Assembly: GCA_943842505.1 (NCBI GenBank)
Contig: CALTDI010000015.1
Span: 1-64,000, forward strand
DNA length: 64,000 bases
Reading direction: 5' to 3'
DNA from: an uncultured Pseudomonadales bacterium
Lineage (GTDB): Bacteria > Pseudomonadota > Gammaproteobacteria > Pseudomonadales > Pseudohongiellaceae
Shown here: positions 37,160 to 45,187 of the stretch, in pieces
Numbering within the stretch: position 1 is the stretch's first letter
Layout: every line of letters starts with the position of its first letter
Made by a program: the position numbers and the translations under genes
The notes under the pieces: model-generated
Database searches by the model: none
The model's input: the letters and a program-made list of their open reading frames with translations, nothing else
What the model was told of the DNA's origin: nothing

Positions 37160-37176
37160 CATTCATGCCAGCCTAA

Positions 37177-37695
37177 ATGCCGGGCTCCAAACTAGGATTA
37201 TTAAAACTGGAAACACTAGCGAGATTAGAAGAAACAGCGCTTAGTACTTGGATGCGCGAATCCGGCTTTGCGTTCTTTAGCGCACTTACTGTGCACTCAT
37301 TGGCTATGGCATTTGTCGTAGGGATAAACTTCGCAATCGCGCTGCGTCTGGTTGGCTTTGCCCCACGGTTAGAGATAGCAGCACTAAGCCGCTTCTATAG
37401 CTTGCACTGGTATGCCGCCGTGTTCATATTTATTTCTGGAATGGCGTTGCTATTAGCTTACCCGGCAAAGGCGCTAACGAATCCGGTCTTCTACCTAAAA
37501 CTAGCCGCGCTGACTCTAGGCTTATTGATCAGCAGACATTTTCAAGCGACTTTCTTCGACAGGCCCAAAGTCACTAACGATCGCCGAACGATTAATCTGG
37601 CCTATGTCTCAGTATTGCTCTGGGTAGTCACACTAACCGCGGGCCGCTTCCTCGCCTATACCCACAACACCCTTCTCGCCTCACGGTATTTTTAA
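37177..37695 (+). CDS. Four-helix membrane protein, DUF6644-like, copy 3
   Basis: A 172-residue member of the family seen at 4770 and 5848. H40 in helix 1 (ALTVHSLAMAFVVG), R57 in ALRLVGF, N102-P103 with K108, the helix 3 histidine H121 and AGRF with R157 are all present. The N-terminus is longer and amphipathic. It follows the Tat-exported aldo/keto reductase by 17 bp and precedes copy 4 by 6 bp, so it may supply electrons to or anchor that enzyme, which is inference. Confidence 0.8.
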   Translation: MPGSKLGLLKLETLARLEETALSTWMRESGFAFFSALTVHSLAMAFVVGINFAIALRLVGFAPRLEIAALSRFYSLHWYAAVFIFISGMALLLAYPAKALTNPVFYLKLAALTLGLLISRHFQATFFDRPKVTNDRRTINLAYVSVLLWVVTLTAGRFLAYTHNTLLASRYF

Positions 37696-37701
37696 GCGAT
37701 C

Positions 37702-38208
37702 ATGATAGAGATCCTACTCAGCTTCTCCCAAGCGACTGGCATTTACTCCTTCATGAACTCTCCATGGGGCTGGCCTGTCGCCGAATCCATTCATTTCTTC
37801 GGATTGTGTTTACTCGTCGGTACCGTCGGTTTGTTCGACTTGCGCATGATGGGTTTTGCGAAAGAAATTTCCCTCGCCGACCTGCATCGGCTAGTCCCCG
37901 CTGGAGTCGCAGGCTACTCGCTGAATGTAGTGACTGGCATCATGTTCCTGAGTACGGCCCCAGATCAATATATCTACAATCCCGCCGTACAAAGTAAATT
38001 CTTCTTCATGCTTATCGCTGGCATTAATATGGTGTTTTTCTATGCCACTACGGCGAATGAGGTGAAATCAGGAGATGCTATTTCTAGGGTGTTATTTCGA
38101 GCAAAGGCCATCGCAGCTATCTCTCTTGCCTGCTGGTGCGCGGTGATTATCTGTGGCCGACTTATCACGTACTATCGCCCTCCCTATCATTGGTGTCTCT
38201 GGTGTTAA
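37702..38208 (+). CDS. Four-helix membrane protein, DUF6644-like, copy 4
   Basis: A 168-residue member of the same family. It keeps H31 (AESIHFFGLCLLVG), R48 in DLRMMGF, N93-P94 with K99, and CGR with R153. The second histidine is replaced by tyrosine in FFYAT (about Y114), so it is the only copy lacking the His pair. The C-terminus ends in an unusual WCLWC. It follows copy 3 by 6 bp, and the SURF1 gene starts 154 bp later. Confidence 0.8.
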   Translation: MIEILLSFSQATGIYSFMNSPWGWPVAESIHFFGLCLLVGTVGLFDLRMMGFAKEISLADLHRLVPAGVAGYSLNVVTGIMFLSTAPDQYIYNPAVQSKFFFMLIAGINMVFFYATTANEVKSGDAISRVLFRAKAIAAISLACWCAVIICGRLITYYRPPYHWCLWC

Positions 38209-38362
38209 GGCCTAAAGTTTTCAGTACGCGTATTGATTGAATTAAAGCTAGTTCTGCATTAGTCTTCCTGCGCTTGCAGATGCGCCGGCTGGCCAAACAC
38301 AAGCAGCGCTGCTAGAAACAGTTACCGAATTCAAAGTTCAACCTCTCTTCAAATAGGCTCTT

Positions 38363-39130
38363 ATGCAACTTCGCTCAGAACATTCCATCGGAATTTTTCA
38401 CATCAAGATAAACTGGCTCTTCGCCGCCTGCGTGTTTATGACTTTTGCCGCCTTTGCCCGACTAGGGCTCTGGCAGCTAGACCGCGCGGCCGAGAAGGTT
38501 GCAGCACAGCAAGCCATGGTAATCGAGTCCAGTCAAAATGCAGAGCCCATAGAGAGTATTCCGGCCGGCCACCTGCATCGGGCAAATCCCGATTTGCAGA
38601 ACCGCCATGTCTCACTGAAAGGGGAGTTCGTAAATGAGCGCTCTATCTTGCTGCTAGCAGAGTTCTTTCAGGGGATGATTGGTTACGGGGTCGTGACGCC
38701 ATTTCGGCTCGAAAGCAACGGCCAATTGGTTCTGGTGAGCCGCGGCTGGACTACCGGCATATTGCCACCGGATACCCCACCAGATCTGCGCCCGGCATCG
38801 GGACCGGTTGAGATTACCGCTCAGGTATTCGTTCCCGAGGAAAATGCGCGGGTATTGGCAAGCCAAATCGATGCCTCGCAGTGGCCTCTGCGCATACGCA
38901 GTCTCGAAATCGACGTAATTGCCGATATTCTCGGTGAACCGTTGTTTCCCTTCGAGGTTCGGCTCACCGAGGAGCAGGCGGGGGTTCTAGTTCGCCATTG
39001 GCCCGCCGTGAACGCCGACGTGAACCAGAACTTATCCTATGCACTTCAATGGTTTAGCTTCGCTTTGTTAGTTCTTTTCATAAGTTTGCTAGCAAGCAGT
39101 AATCTCTGGGCCTTGTTGCGCGGACGCTAA
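38363..39130 (+). CDS. SURF1-family cytochrome oxidase assembly protein
   Basis: A 255-residue protein with one membrane helix near each end (about 13-33 and 230-250) and a periplasmic domain between, the SURF1 plan. Family motifs include RLGLWQLDRAAEK at the first helix, GYGVVTPFRL, VLVSRGWTTG and a conserved tail near the second helix. SURF1 proteins help insert heme a into cytochrome c oxidase. Here it is apart from any cox genes, following the two DUF6644-like copies. Confidence 0.9.
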   Translation: MQLRSEHSIGIFHIKINWLFAACVFMTFAAFARLGLWQLDRAAEKVAAQQAMVIESSQNAEPIESIPAGHLHRANPDLQNRHVSLKGEFVNERSILLLAEFFQGMIGYGVVTPFRLESNGQLVLVSRGWTTGILPPDTPPDLRPASGPVEITAQVFVPEENARVLASQIDASQWPLRIRSLEIDVIADILGEPLFPFEVRLTEEQAGVLVRHWPAVNADVNQNLSYALQWFSFALLVLFISLLASSNLWALLRGR

Positions 39131-39328
39131 CTTTAGCCAGATTTTAGGCTAGCAAACCGCCAAAAAAATGACGAATTATCGGGTTTTCGGTGGATTTAGC
39201 GAAATTAAGGCTTATAGCACTGGCCAGCAGATCAATTTTAAGTGGATTTGGAATCCTCCGAGATTCAATTAATCGCCTAAAAATGCTATGGTTCACGAGT
39301 TATGAAGGACCTACGATACTTACTAAAC

Positions 39329-39334
39329 TATAAT
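39329..39334 (+). promoter_or_regulatory. Perfect -10 hexamer before the copper-monooxygenase-like gene
   Basis: TATAAT lies 47 bases before the ATG at 39382. No good -35 box is present at 16-18 bases, so a promoter here may need an activator. The 250-base leader region (39131-39381) is otherwise featureless. Confidence 0.35.
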
Positions 39335-39381
39335 CAATCTAAACCGATTTAAGACCGAACAAGCTATGAGGAGTAGCAACT

Positions 39382-40821
39382 ATGCGAATTATTTCCGCTA
39401 AATCACTGCTAGGCAGTATTGCAGTCACAGCAGCAATGTCCATCCCTGGAATATCGCTAGCACAGTCCAGCGAAGTTACATTCCATAAGGACATTGAACC
39501 AATTCTGCAGCGCAGCTGTCAGAACTGTCACCGCCCAGGCGGTGCTGGACCAATGCCTTTGGTGACTTATGATCAGGTTGCACCTTTTGCCGGTTTGATC
39601 GAGTACAAGACAGCTCTGCGTGACCGTGCTGGCGCCATGCCTCCTTGGTACATGGAGAAAAACATCGGTATCCAGGCATACAAGGACGACCCCTCTCTAA
39701 GCGATGAAGAACTAGCTCTGATTTCTACCTGGGCACGCACTGGCACGCCAAAAGGCAGCGAAGCAGACTCACCTACTCCTTTGGTCTTCGATGACAGCCT
39801 GAAGTGGAAGGCTGGCGAGCCTGACCTTGTGGTTGTCATGAACGATGTAACCAAATTAGCGGGCACACCTGACTGGTGGGGTGAGATCGATTACATTCCT
39901 ACAGGCTTGGAAGAAGATCGCTATGTGAAGTCAGTCGAAGTCGTTGAAGTCAACGATGTAGACAATCAGGCAGGCACTGGCCGAGATACTGTTGGTGGCG
40001 CCTATATCTTCCACCACATGATTTGGGGTACAGCCCAGCTTAACGAGAACGGCGAGCGTGATGGAAGCTTCTCCATTCCTTGGCCGGTTCACGAAGTCGG
40101 CAGAAACGCTGACATCTTCGACGAAGATGCGGGTCGCCTGTTGAAGGCGGGTTCATCAATCGTTTCCGATTCCGTGCACTTGCACTCCAACGGACGTGAT
40201 ACCACCGGTCACCTTGAGGTTGGTTTTCGTTTCCACCCTGAGGATTACAAGCCGAAATACCAGAATGCCTTCATCGGCCTGGGTAATGGCGTCGATATCA
40301 GTATTACGGGTAACGAAAAGGACCAGGAGCTCCACGCCTACACGGTGCTTAATCAGCACACTAAGGTCATAACATTCGAGCCACACCTGCATGCTCCTGG
40401 TGAGCGCATGTGTCTTGAGGCAATTTGGGGCTACACGGTAGAAACGCTTTCTTGCGTAGGCTACGACCACAACTGGGTGCGCGGCTATCCTTATGAAGAT
40501 CACGCTGCTCCCCTGCTGCCTAAGGGCACTATCCTGCATATCGTTGGCTACATGAACAACACGGAGACTAATCCGAACGTTCCTGATCCGCGCAACTGGC
40601 AGGGTTCTGGTAACCGCTCAGTAACGAATATGTTCATCGATCTGGGCATTCGCGTTACCTTAACGGATGATCAATTCTTCGAAGCTATGGAAGAGAGACG
40701 TCAGGTACTGAATTTGGGACCAAATGACCATGTTATTGGTTGCCCACTATGCCTGGCTCCTCTAGTCGCTCCTATCGCCGAATCTGAAAGCGAAGAAGCG
40801 AACGACGTAGCTGGCAACTAG
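39382..40821 (+). CDS. Cytochrome c fused to a two-copper (PHM-like) monooxygenase-type domain
   Basis: A 479-residue exported protein (signal peptide about 1-28, SLAQ). First comes a heme c site, CQNCH (C46, C49, H50), with RPGGAGPMPL after it. The rest has the histidine layout of ascorbate-dependent type II copper monooxygenases: adjacent H211-H212 followed by M213 (FHHMIW), H266-x-H268 (HLHSNG), H335-x-H337 (PHLHAPGERM) and a later Met such as M391 (GYMNN). In PHM the ligands are H107-H108-H172 and H242-H244-M314, in similar order and spacing. I infer a heme-fed copper oxygenase in the periplasm; substrate unknown. GAGGAG precedes the ATG by 8 bases. Two twin secreted proteins follow. Confidence 0.75.
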   Translation: MRIISAKSLLGSIAVTAAMSIPGISLAQSSEVTFHKDIEPILQRSCQNCHRPGGAGPMPLVTYDQVAPFAGLIEYKTALRDRAGAMPPWYMEKNIGIQAYKDDPSLSDEELALISTWARTGTPKGSEADSPTPLVFDDSLKWKAGEPDLVVVMNDVTKLAGTPDWWGEIDYIPTGLEEDRYVKSVEVVEVNDVDNQAGTGRDTVGGAYIFHHMIWGTAQLNENGERDGSFSIPWPVHEVGRNADIFDEDAGRLLKAGSSIVSDSVHLHSNGRDTTGHLEVGFRFHPEDYKPKYQNAFIGLGNGVDISITGNEKDQELHAYTVLNQHTKVITFEPHLHAPGERMCLEAIWGYTVETLSCVGYDHNWVRGYPYEDHAAPLLPKGTILHIVGYMNNTETNPNVPDPRNWQGSGNRSVTNMFIDLGIRVTLTDDQFFEAMEERRQVLNLGPNDHVIGCPLCLAPLVAPIAESESEEANDVAGN

Positions 40822-40840
40822 TCGAGGTTGTAGTAATAAG

Positions 40841-41773
40841 ATGAGTAAGTTAATTAGTAAATCAATCAGCAGGGTTAACGCCCTGCTGATTGCTGTTTTT
40901 ATAGTAGTCACATCGAGTGCAGCCCTTGCCGACACCTATCAGTTCGGACAGCACATCGAACCTGCCTATGAAGGCTGGCACCCGAATGCAGACGGCACGT
41001 TCAGCTTCATGTTTGGTTATATGAATGAGAACTGGACCGAGCAACCGGACGTCGCTGTTGGAGACAATAATTTTTTCTCTCCCGGTGATGCCGACAGAGG
41101 ACAACCAACCCATTTCTTGCCGCGCAGAAACCGCTTCACCTTTGAGGTAGTTGTACCTTCCGATTGGGGTGAACGCGAGCTGGTTTGGACGCTGAACGTA
41201 AATGGTGTTGAGCGTAAAGCTTATGCAACGCTGAAAGACGATTATCTGGTGGATAATATGGTCATCGCTTCCGAGACCGGTTCACTAGGTGCCGGCACCA
41301 GTAGTCCAGAGTCTCGTGCCAATATCCCGCCAGTAGTCACTATTCAGGGTGACGATATTCGCACTGCACGCGTCGGCGAAGAGATAAGCTTCGTCACTCA
41401 AGTAATTGACGACGGTTTGCCGAAAGCTAGACGAGAAAGCACTACGAGTGAGGACGCTCTCCAGAGACGCATGATGCGCCCCCCTACTCGCATTACCGTA
41501 GGGAAGGTGAACGGACTGTTCTTATCCTGGAACAAATATAGAGGTCCGGGCAATGTGACATTTGACCCTCCCATGCCCAAGCCTTGGGAAGACACTAGAA
41601 CATCTGCCAATTCTCCCTGGGGTGCACTCTGGTTACCACCAGAAGCGCCAGAGGATGGCCTGTATGAGGTAACCGCAACCTTCGATACACCAGGTACTTA
41701 TATTCTCTGGGGGCGTGCCGACGATGGTGGCCTTTATACCGATGGCTACATCACAGTGAATGTTACCGAGTAA
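40841..41773 (+). CDS. Secreted beta-rich protein, twin A
   Basis: A 310-residue exported protein (signal peptide about 1-30, SAALA). The mature part is rich in Gly, Pro, Trp and beta-prone residues and has no cysteine pair. Strongly conserved with twin B are GYMNENW, DADRGQPTHFLPRRNRFTFE, VVVPSDWG, DNMVIASETGSLGAG and LFLSWNKYRGPG. The family is one I remember as widespread and uncharacterised. It starts 19 bp after the cytochrome-copper protein gene and ends at a strong terminator, so the two form an operon. Confidence 0.8.
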   Translation: MSKLISKSISRVNALLIAVFIVVTSSAALADTYQFGQHIEPAYEGWHPNADGTFSFMFGYMNENWTEQPDVAVGDNNFFSPGDADRGQPTHFLPRRNRFTFEVVVPSDWGERELVWTLNVNGVERKAYATLKDDYLVDNMVIASETGSLGAGTSSPESRANIPPVVTIQGDDIRTARVGEEISFVTQVIDDGLPKARRESTTSEDALQRRMMRPPTRITVGKVNGLFLSWNKYRGPGNVTFDPPMPKPWEDTRTSANSPWGALWLPPEAPEDGLYEVTATFDTPGTYILWGRADDGGLYTDGYITVNVTE

Positions 41774-41785
41774 TTAGTGAATTAT

Positions 41786-41812
41786 AAAAAGGGGCGTTAT
41801 TCGCCCCTTTTT
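41786..41812 (+). terminator. Intrinsic terminator after twin A
   Basis: The stem aaaaaggggcg/cgccccttttt with a TTATT loop and a T5 run lies 12 bases after the stop codon. It separates twin A from twin B, so twin B probably has its own promoter (TATAAT at 41890-41895). Confidence 0.92.
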
Positions 41813-41962
41813 ATTGCCTGAAATTTGAATATTTCCGCAGGTGAAAATTTATTAAAACTGGTCTAGATAGAATTGATCAGAGGCAACGCTATAATCTTCT
41901 CAGTCGTTATGCTTAAAACACGTTATTACTAACTAATAAAAAAATTGTGCCAGGGGAAAGAC

Positions 41963-42910
41963 ATGAACCATTATTCGAATAATAAGACAAAATGGCTAAC
42001 TGGGTTGCTTCTCTTCTCGGTACTGAGCACCCAGTCAGCAACGGCGCAGCTCAGCTATCGGACCGGCGCTGAGATCGAGCCAGGTTATGAAGGATGGCGT
42101 GCCAACGAAGATGGGACCTATACTCTTATTTTCGGATATATGAATGAGAATTGGGAAGAACAGCCTGACATTGAGGTCGGAGAAAGTAACTTCTTTACTC
42201 CCGGAGATGCCGACCGAGGACAACCTACACATTTTTTACCAAGGCGTAATCGGTTCACCTTTGAGGTAGTTGTGCCATCAGACTGGGGCGACCGTGAGCT
42301 AGTTTGGACACTAACTCACAATGGCGAAACCAACAGGGCCTATGGCACACTGACTACTGACTATCTGATCGATAATATGGTTATCGCCTCAGAGACCGGT
42401 TCTTTAGGCGCTGGAACTAGCAGCCCCGAATCCCGAGCCAATATTGCTCCCGTAGTCACCGTTCAGGGTGAAACGATGAATGGGGGCATTACGAGAAACG
42501 CAAAAGTCGGTGAAGAAATTATCATCACAACACATGTGGCCGATGATGGCTTGCCCAAGCCCCGCAGCACGACCTCTGCACGAACAAGTACATCGGTTCA
42601 GGAACGCATGATGCGACCACCACGCCGAACTACAGTAGGTAAAACTAACGGGCTGTTCCTATCTTGGAATAAGTACCGAGGCCCCGGCGAGGTTAGCTTC
42701 GAGCCAGCACAGGTAAAACCCTGGGAAGACACAAGAACTTCAGCAAACTCACCGTGGGGAGCTCTTTGGACCCCTCCTCCCATTCCAGAAGATGGCATCT
42801 ACGAAGTGAGGGCCACATTTTCAGAACCGGGCGAGTATGTGCTGTGGGCCCGAGGCGATGATGGCGGGCTTTATCACGATCAGCGCATCACGGTTAACGT
42901 AAGCCCTTAA
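41963..42910 (+). CDS. Secreted beta-rich protein, twin B
   Basis: A 315-residue exported protein (signal peptide about 1-29, SATAQ) closely similar to twin A along its length; the central blocks (FLPRRNRFTFEVVVPSDWG and ASETGSLGAGTSSPESRANI) are identical. It differs mainly at the N-terminus and in the region after PVVT, where B carries a short insert (MNGGITRNA) and a longer Ser/Thr stretch. The ATG at 41963, after AGGGGAAA, is preferred to a TTG at 41945. Function is unknown; duplication of a partner of the copper protein is inferred. Confidence 0.8.
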   Translation: MNHYSNNKTKWLTGLLLFSVLSTQSATAQLSYRTGAEIEPGYEGWRANEDGTYTLIFGYMNENWEEQPDIEVGESNFFTPGDADRGQPTHFLPRRNRFTFEVVVPSDWGDRELVWTLTHNGETNRAYGTLTTDYLIDNMVIASETGSLGAGTSSPESRANIAPVVTVQGETMNGGITRNAKVGEEIIITTHVADDGLPKPRSTTSARTSTSVQERMMRPPRRTTVGKTNGLFLSWNKYRGPGEVSFEPAQVKPWEDTRTSANSPWGALWTPPPIPEDGIYEVRATFSEPGEYVLWARGDDGGLYHDQRITVNVSP

Positions 42911-42913
42911 TAG

Positions 42914-43534
42914 CTAGCGCGGCGCGCTGGAGGAATCCTGCGATCGCTCCGCCTCTTCAGCCTCTAGCTTAATTGTGAAGGGAGGATCGTAGCGAGGTTT
43001 ATCCTGATTGAGGATGATATTCGTGCGCGGTGGCGTCACATAGCGAACATCGGAATCGGGCCCAGCGTTTTGCGTATCTACTAGCAGAGCTTCTGCAGCC
43101 TTTGTTAACGATGGGGCCTGCGCATCCGGCCCGAAGGAAAAGCTAAAACTCCCTCTGACTAAAAAGTCATTCTCGGCTAGAATCGCCCAGTCTGCCGTGT
43201 AATAGGTAGCTATATCGAGTTGCGGAACATCCCAAAAGAATTCCTCTTGTACCGTCGGATCGTAGCGAAAGCTAATATCCACCCAATCTCGTAACTCATT
43301 CCTAAGAGTCAATTTAACCAGTCGCACAGCGTAGGGAAACTCCAAACGCAGTCGCTCGGGAGCAGCCGCCAGGACACTGTCATCTGCGGGTGAGGTTTCT
43401 GTTTCGATGCTAATTACTGTAACATCTTCACCTTGAGCATAGAGGCCTCCAACAGGAGACTGAGCAATGGCAGAATGCCATAGCCCTAGACTCAGACAAG
43501 CTATACAGACTTTTTGGATTGAGTACGGATTCAA
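42914..43534 (-). CDS. Divergent CopC-domain secreted protein 1
   Basis: A 206-residue exported protein (signal peptide about 1-24, SAIA) starting at a TTG. The core looks like CopC: SPADDSVLAAAPERLRLEF, VRLVKLTLRN and a final SFSFSFG strand. In classical CopC the mature N-terminal His and an Asp-x-His near the C-terminus hold Cu(II); here the N-terminus is QSPVG and the DGH position reads ENDFLVRG, so both are gone. An extra C-terminal tail follows. It is convergent with twin B, four bases apart. Confidence 0.75.
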   Translation of the reverse strand: MNPYSIQKVCIACLSLGLWHSAIAQSPVGGLYAQGEDVTVISIETETSPADDSVLAAAPERLRLEFPYAVRLVKLTLRNELRDWVDISFRYDPTVQEEFFWDVPQLDIATYYTADWAILAENDFLVRGSFSFSFGPDAQAPSLTKAAEALLVDTQNAGPDSDVRYVTPPRTNIILNQDKPRYDPPFTIKLEAEEAERSQDSSSAPR

Positions 43535-43583
43535 TGCGCTTCCACTTTAGTCCCGCCATGGCGAAAATTTCAATTCTTGCGAT

Positions 43584-43619
43584 ACTTTCGCAACTTTCGC
43601 AACTTTCGCAACATTCGCG
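43584..43619. repeat. Tandem 9-base repeat (actttcgca, four units)
   Basis: Three perfect copies and one degenerate copy lie in the 190-base divergent region between the CopC-like gene (minus) and the thioesterase gene (plus). They could be a regulator-binding array or simple slippage. Confidence 0.75.
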
Positions 43620-43726
43620 CCTATTGCCACTTAAAACTGATGACGAAGAATAGCATCGCCGACCAAATTTGGGAAATGTGAAGATAGCCAGAATATGGGT
43701 ATAAGATAGAGGAAAGAAGGCCAATA

Positions 43727-44524
43727 ATGCAGGGAACAAACATAGATCTAATACTCGACGAGCTCGAGAATAGCAATTCCAACACCACACGGTTTAGCGA
43801 GAACTGGTCACAGGGTCGCTCAGCTTACGGTGGACTGGCGGCTGCATTTGCGGTAACCGCCATGAGAAAAAAACTAGCCCAAGCACAGACCATTCGTTCC
43901 CTAATGGTCTCTTTTATCGCACCGGTCGCTGCCGGCGAAGTTACGGTAGAGGCTTCTCTTCTTCGCCAGGGGAAGAACGTATCTCAGTGCAGTGCGAACG
44001 TAATATCACAGGGGCAGATTGCCCTTCAAGCCATGGCAGCTTTTGGTAATTCGCGCGAGGCCTTCGAGCCTCCCCGTCAAGCCATAAAGGAATTACCGGA
44101 CAGAAATAGCGGCATAGCTTTTAGCGACAACAGCAAACAGACGCCCCATTTCTTGCAGTACTTCGATGGCTGCTGGATTGGTGGTGGCATACCCTTCTCC
44201 GGTAACTACAAGCCGTTTCTAAATCTATGGGTTCGGCACAAGCAAGATGTTTCCCGCTTTCCTGTAGAGAAGCTGTTAGCGATAGCCGATATTCCGCCAC
44301 CGGTACTGCTATCTCATTTTGATAAACCTCCCGTCCCGGCAAGCTCGCTGAGCTGGTCCTTAGAATTTATAGAGGCGCCGGAGTCGATAAGCAGTGAATG
44401 GTTCTATATGGAATTCGAAGTCGATGCTGCGGCAGATGGCTATACGCAGCAATCCGGCAAGATATACGACGAGTCAGGCCGATTGATAGCACTAACCCGG
44501 CAGTGCATGGTCTATTTCGGCTGA
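43727..44524 (+). CDS. Acyl-CoA thioesterase, double-hotdog family
   Basis: A 265-residue protein of the TesB-like thioesterase family with two hotdog units. Features are FSENWSQGRSAYGGLAAAF in the first unit with the active-site helix, LMVSFIAPVAAGEVTVEASLLRQGK, and in the second unit the conserved end SGRLIALTRQCMVYF. It should cleave acyl-CoA esters in the cytoplasm. It has no obvious link to the copper genes around it. Substrate chain length cannot be read. Confidence 0.88.
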   Translation: MQGTNIDLILDELENSNSNTTRFSENWSQGRSAYGGLAAAFAVTAMRKKLAQAQTIRSLMVSFIAPVAAGEVTVEASLLRQGKNVSQCSANVISQGQIALQAMAAFGNSREAFEPPRQAIKELPDRNSGIAFSDNSKQTPHFLQYFDGCWIGGGIPFSGNYKPFLNLWVRHKQDVSRFPVEKLLAIADIPPPVLLSHFDKPPVPASSLSWSLEFIEAPESISSEWFYMEFEVDAAADGYTQQSGKIYDESGRLIALTRQCMVYFG

Positions 44525-44624
44525 TTTAGTCAGCGACCTTCCTAACTCCCTGGATTCGCTAAGGCGACAGCAAGATAGAGAGTAGCGCAGGTTTTTGTTA
44601 GAATTTAGCCTTTGGGAGAATAGC

Positions 44625-44630
44625 GAGGTG
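44625..44630 (+). promoter_or_regulatory. Shine-Dalgarno GAGGTG favouring a TTG start
   Basis: GAGGTG lies five bases before the TTG at 44636 and 14 before the ATG at 44645, so the TTG is the likely start. Confidence 0.6.
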
Positions 44631-44635
44631 ACAAG

Positions 44636-45136
44636 TTGATAAGCATGAATACACTTCAACGAAAAGTGAGTCTACTCGTCCTTGGCGCGTTGCTGGGCTT
44701 GCTGTCCTCTACCAATTCATTAGCGCAGCATAGCCATGGCGTTCTAACTCCTGGCGTAACCTTTCCCCCGGACGATTCTGTACTAACCGAACCTCCACAA
44801 ATGATCACTATGAGTTTTCGGGTAGACGTGCGGCTGCTAAAGCTCGCGCTGTATACCGCGGAAGATGAATGGATCAATATCGACTTTCAATACGACCCTT
44901 CACGATTTAGTCACAGCTTCGTCTTGCCGATACCGGGAGAACTACCCAAATCGGAATACTATATCGCTCGCTGGTCAGTAACAGATGATAGAAGAGGATT
45001 GGTGAATGGTGAGTTTACATTCGCCTTCGGTTCCGGCGCTATACCCCCATCCGAGACGATCGCATCTAAAGTGAGCGATCGCGTTGAGATTCTGCCCTCT
45101 ACCGGCTCCTATCGCTATCAACGGCCCACTAACTAA
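44636..45136 (+). CDS. Divergent CopC-domain secreted protein 2
   Basis: A 166-residue exported protein (signal about 1-30, ending NSLA). The mature N-terminus is QHSHGVLTPG, with His near the position used by CopC for copper. CopC-like segments follow: TFPPDDSVLTEPPQMITMSF, VRLLKLALY and a final NGEFTFAFG strand. The C-terminal Asp-x-His ligand pair of CopC is absent (DDRRGLVNG). It resembles the protein encoded at 42914 more than true CopC, including the YDP and YY.A.W segments, so these two form their own subgroup. Confidence 0.75.
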   Translation: MISMNTLQRKVSLLVLGALLGLLSSTNSLAQHSHGVLTPGVTFPPDDSVLTEPPQMITMSFRVDVRLLKLALYTAEDEWINIDFQYDPSRFSHSFVLPIPGELPKSEYYIARWSVTDDRRGLVNGEFTFAFGSGAIPPSETIASKVSDRVEILPSTGSYRYQRPTN

Positions 45137-45187
45137 GATTCTGGTGATGTTCGAATCTGGGCCTATACTCGCCACATCAAATACTAG

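Noticed and set aside
43584..43619. Short tandem repeat considered as a CRISPR-like array
   Set aside because: Units are contiguous with no spacers and there are no cas genes nearby.
43428..43790. Minus-strand open frame with an ESCESCESI repeat
   Set aside because: The Cys-Glu-Ser repeat is the translation of the 9-base DNA repeat, and the frame overlaps the start of two real genes.
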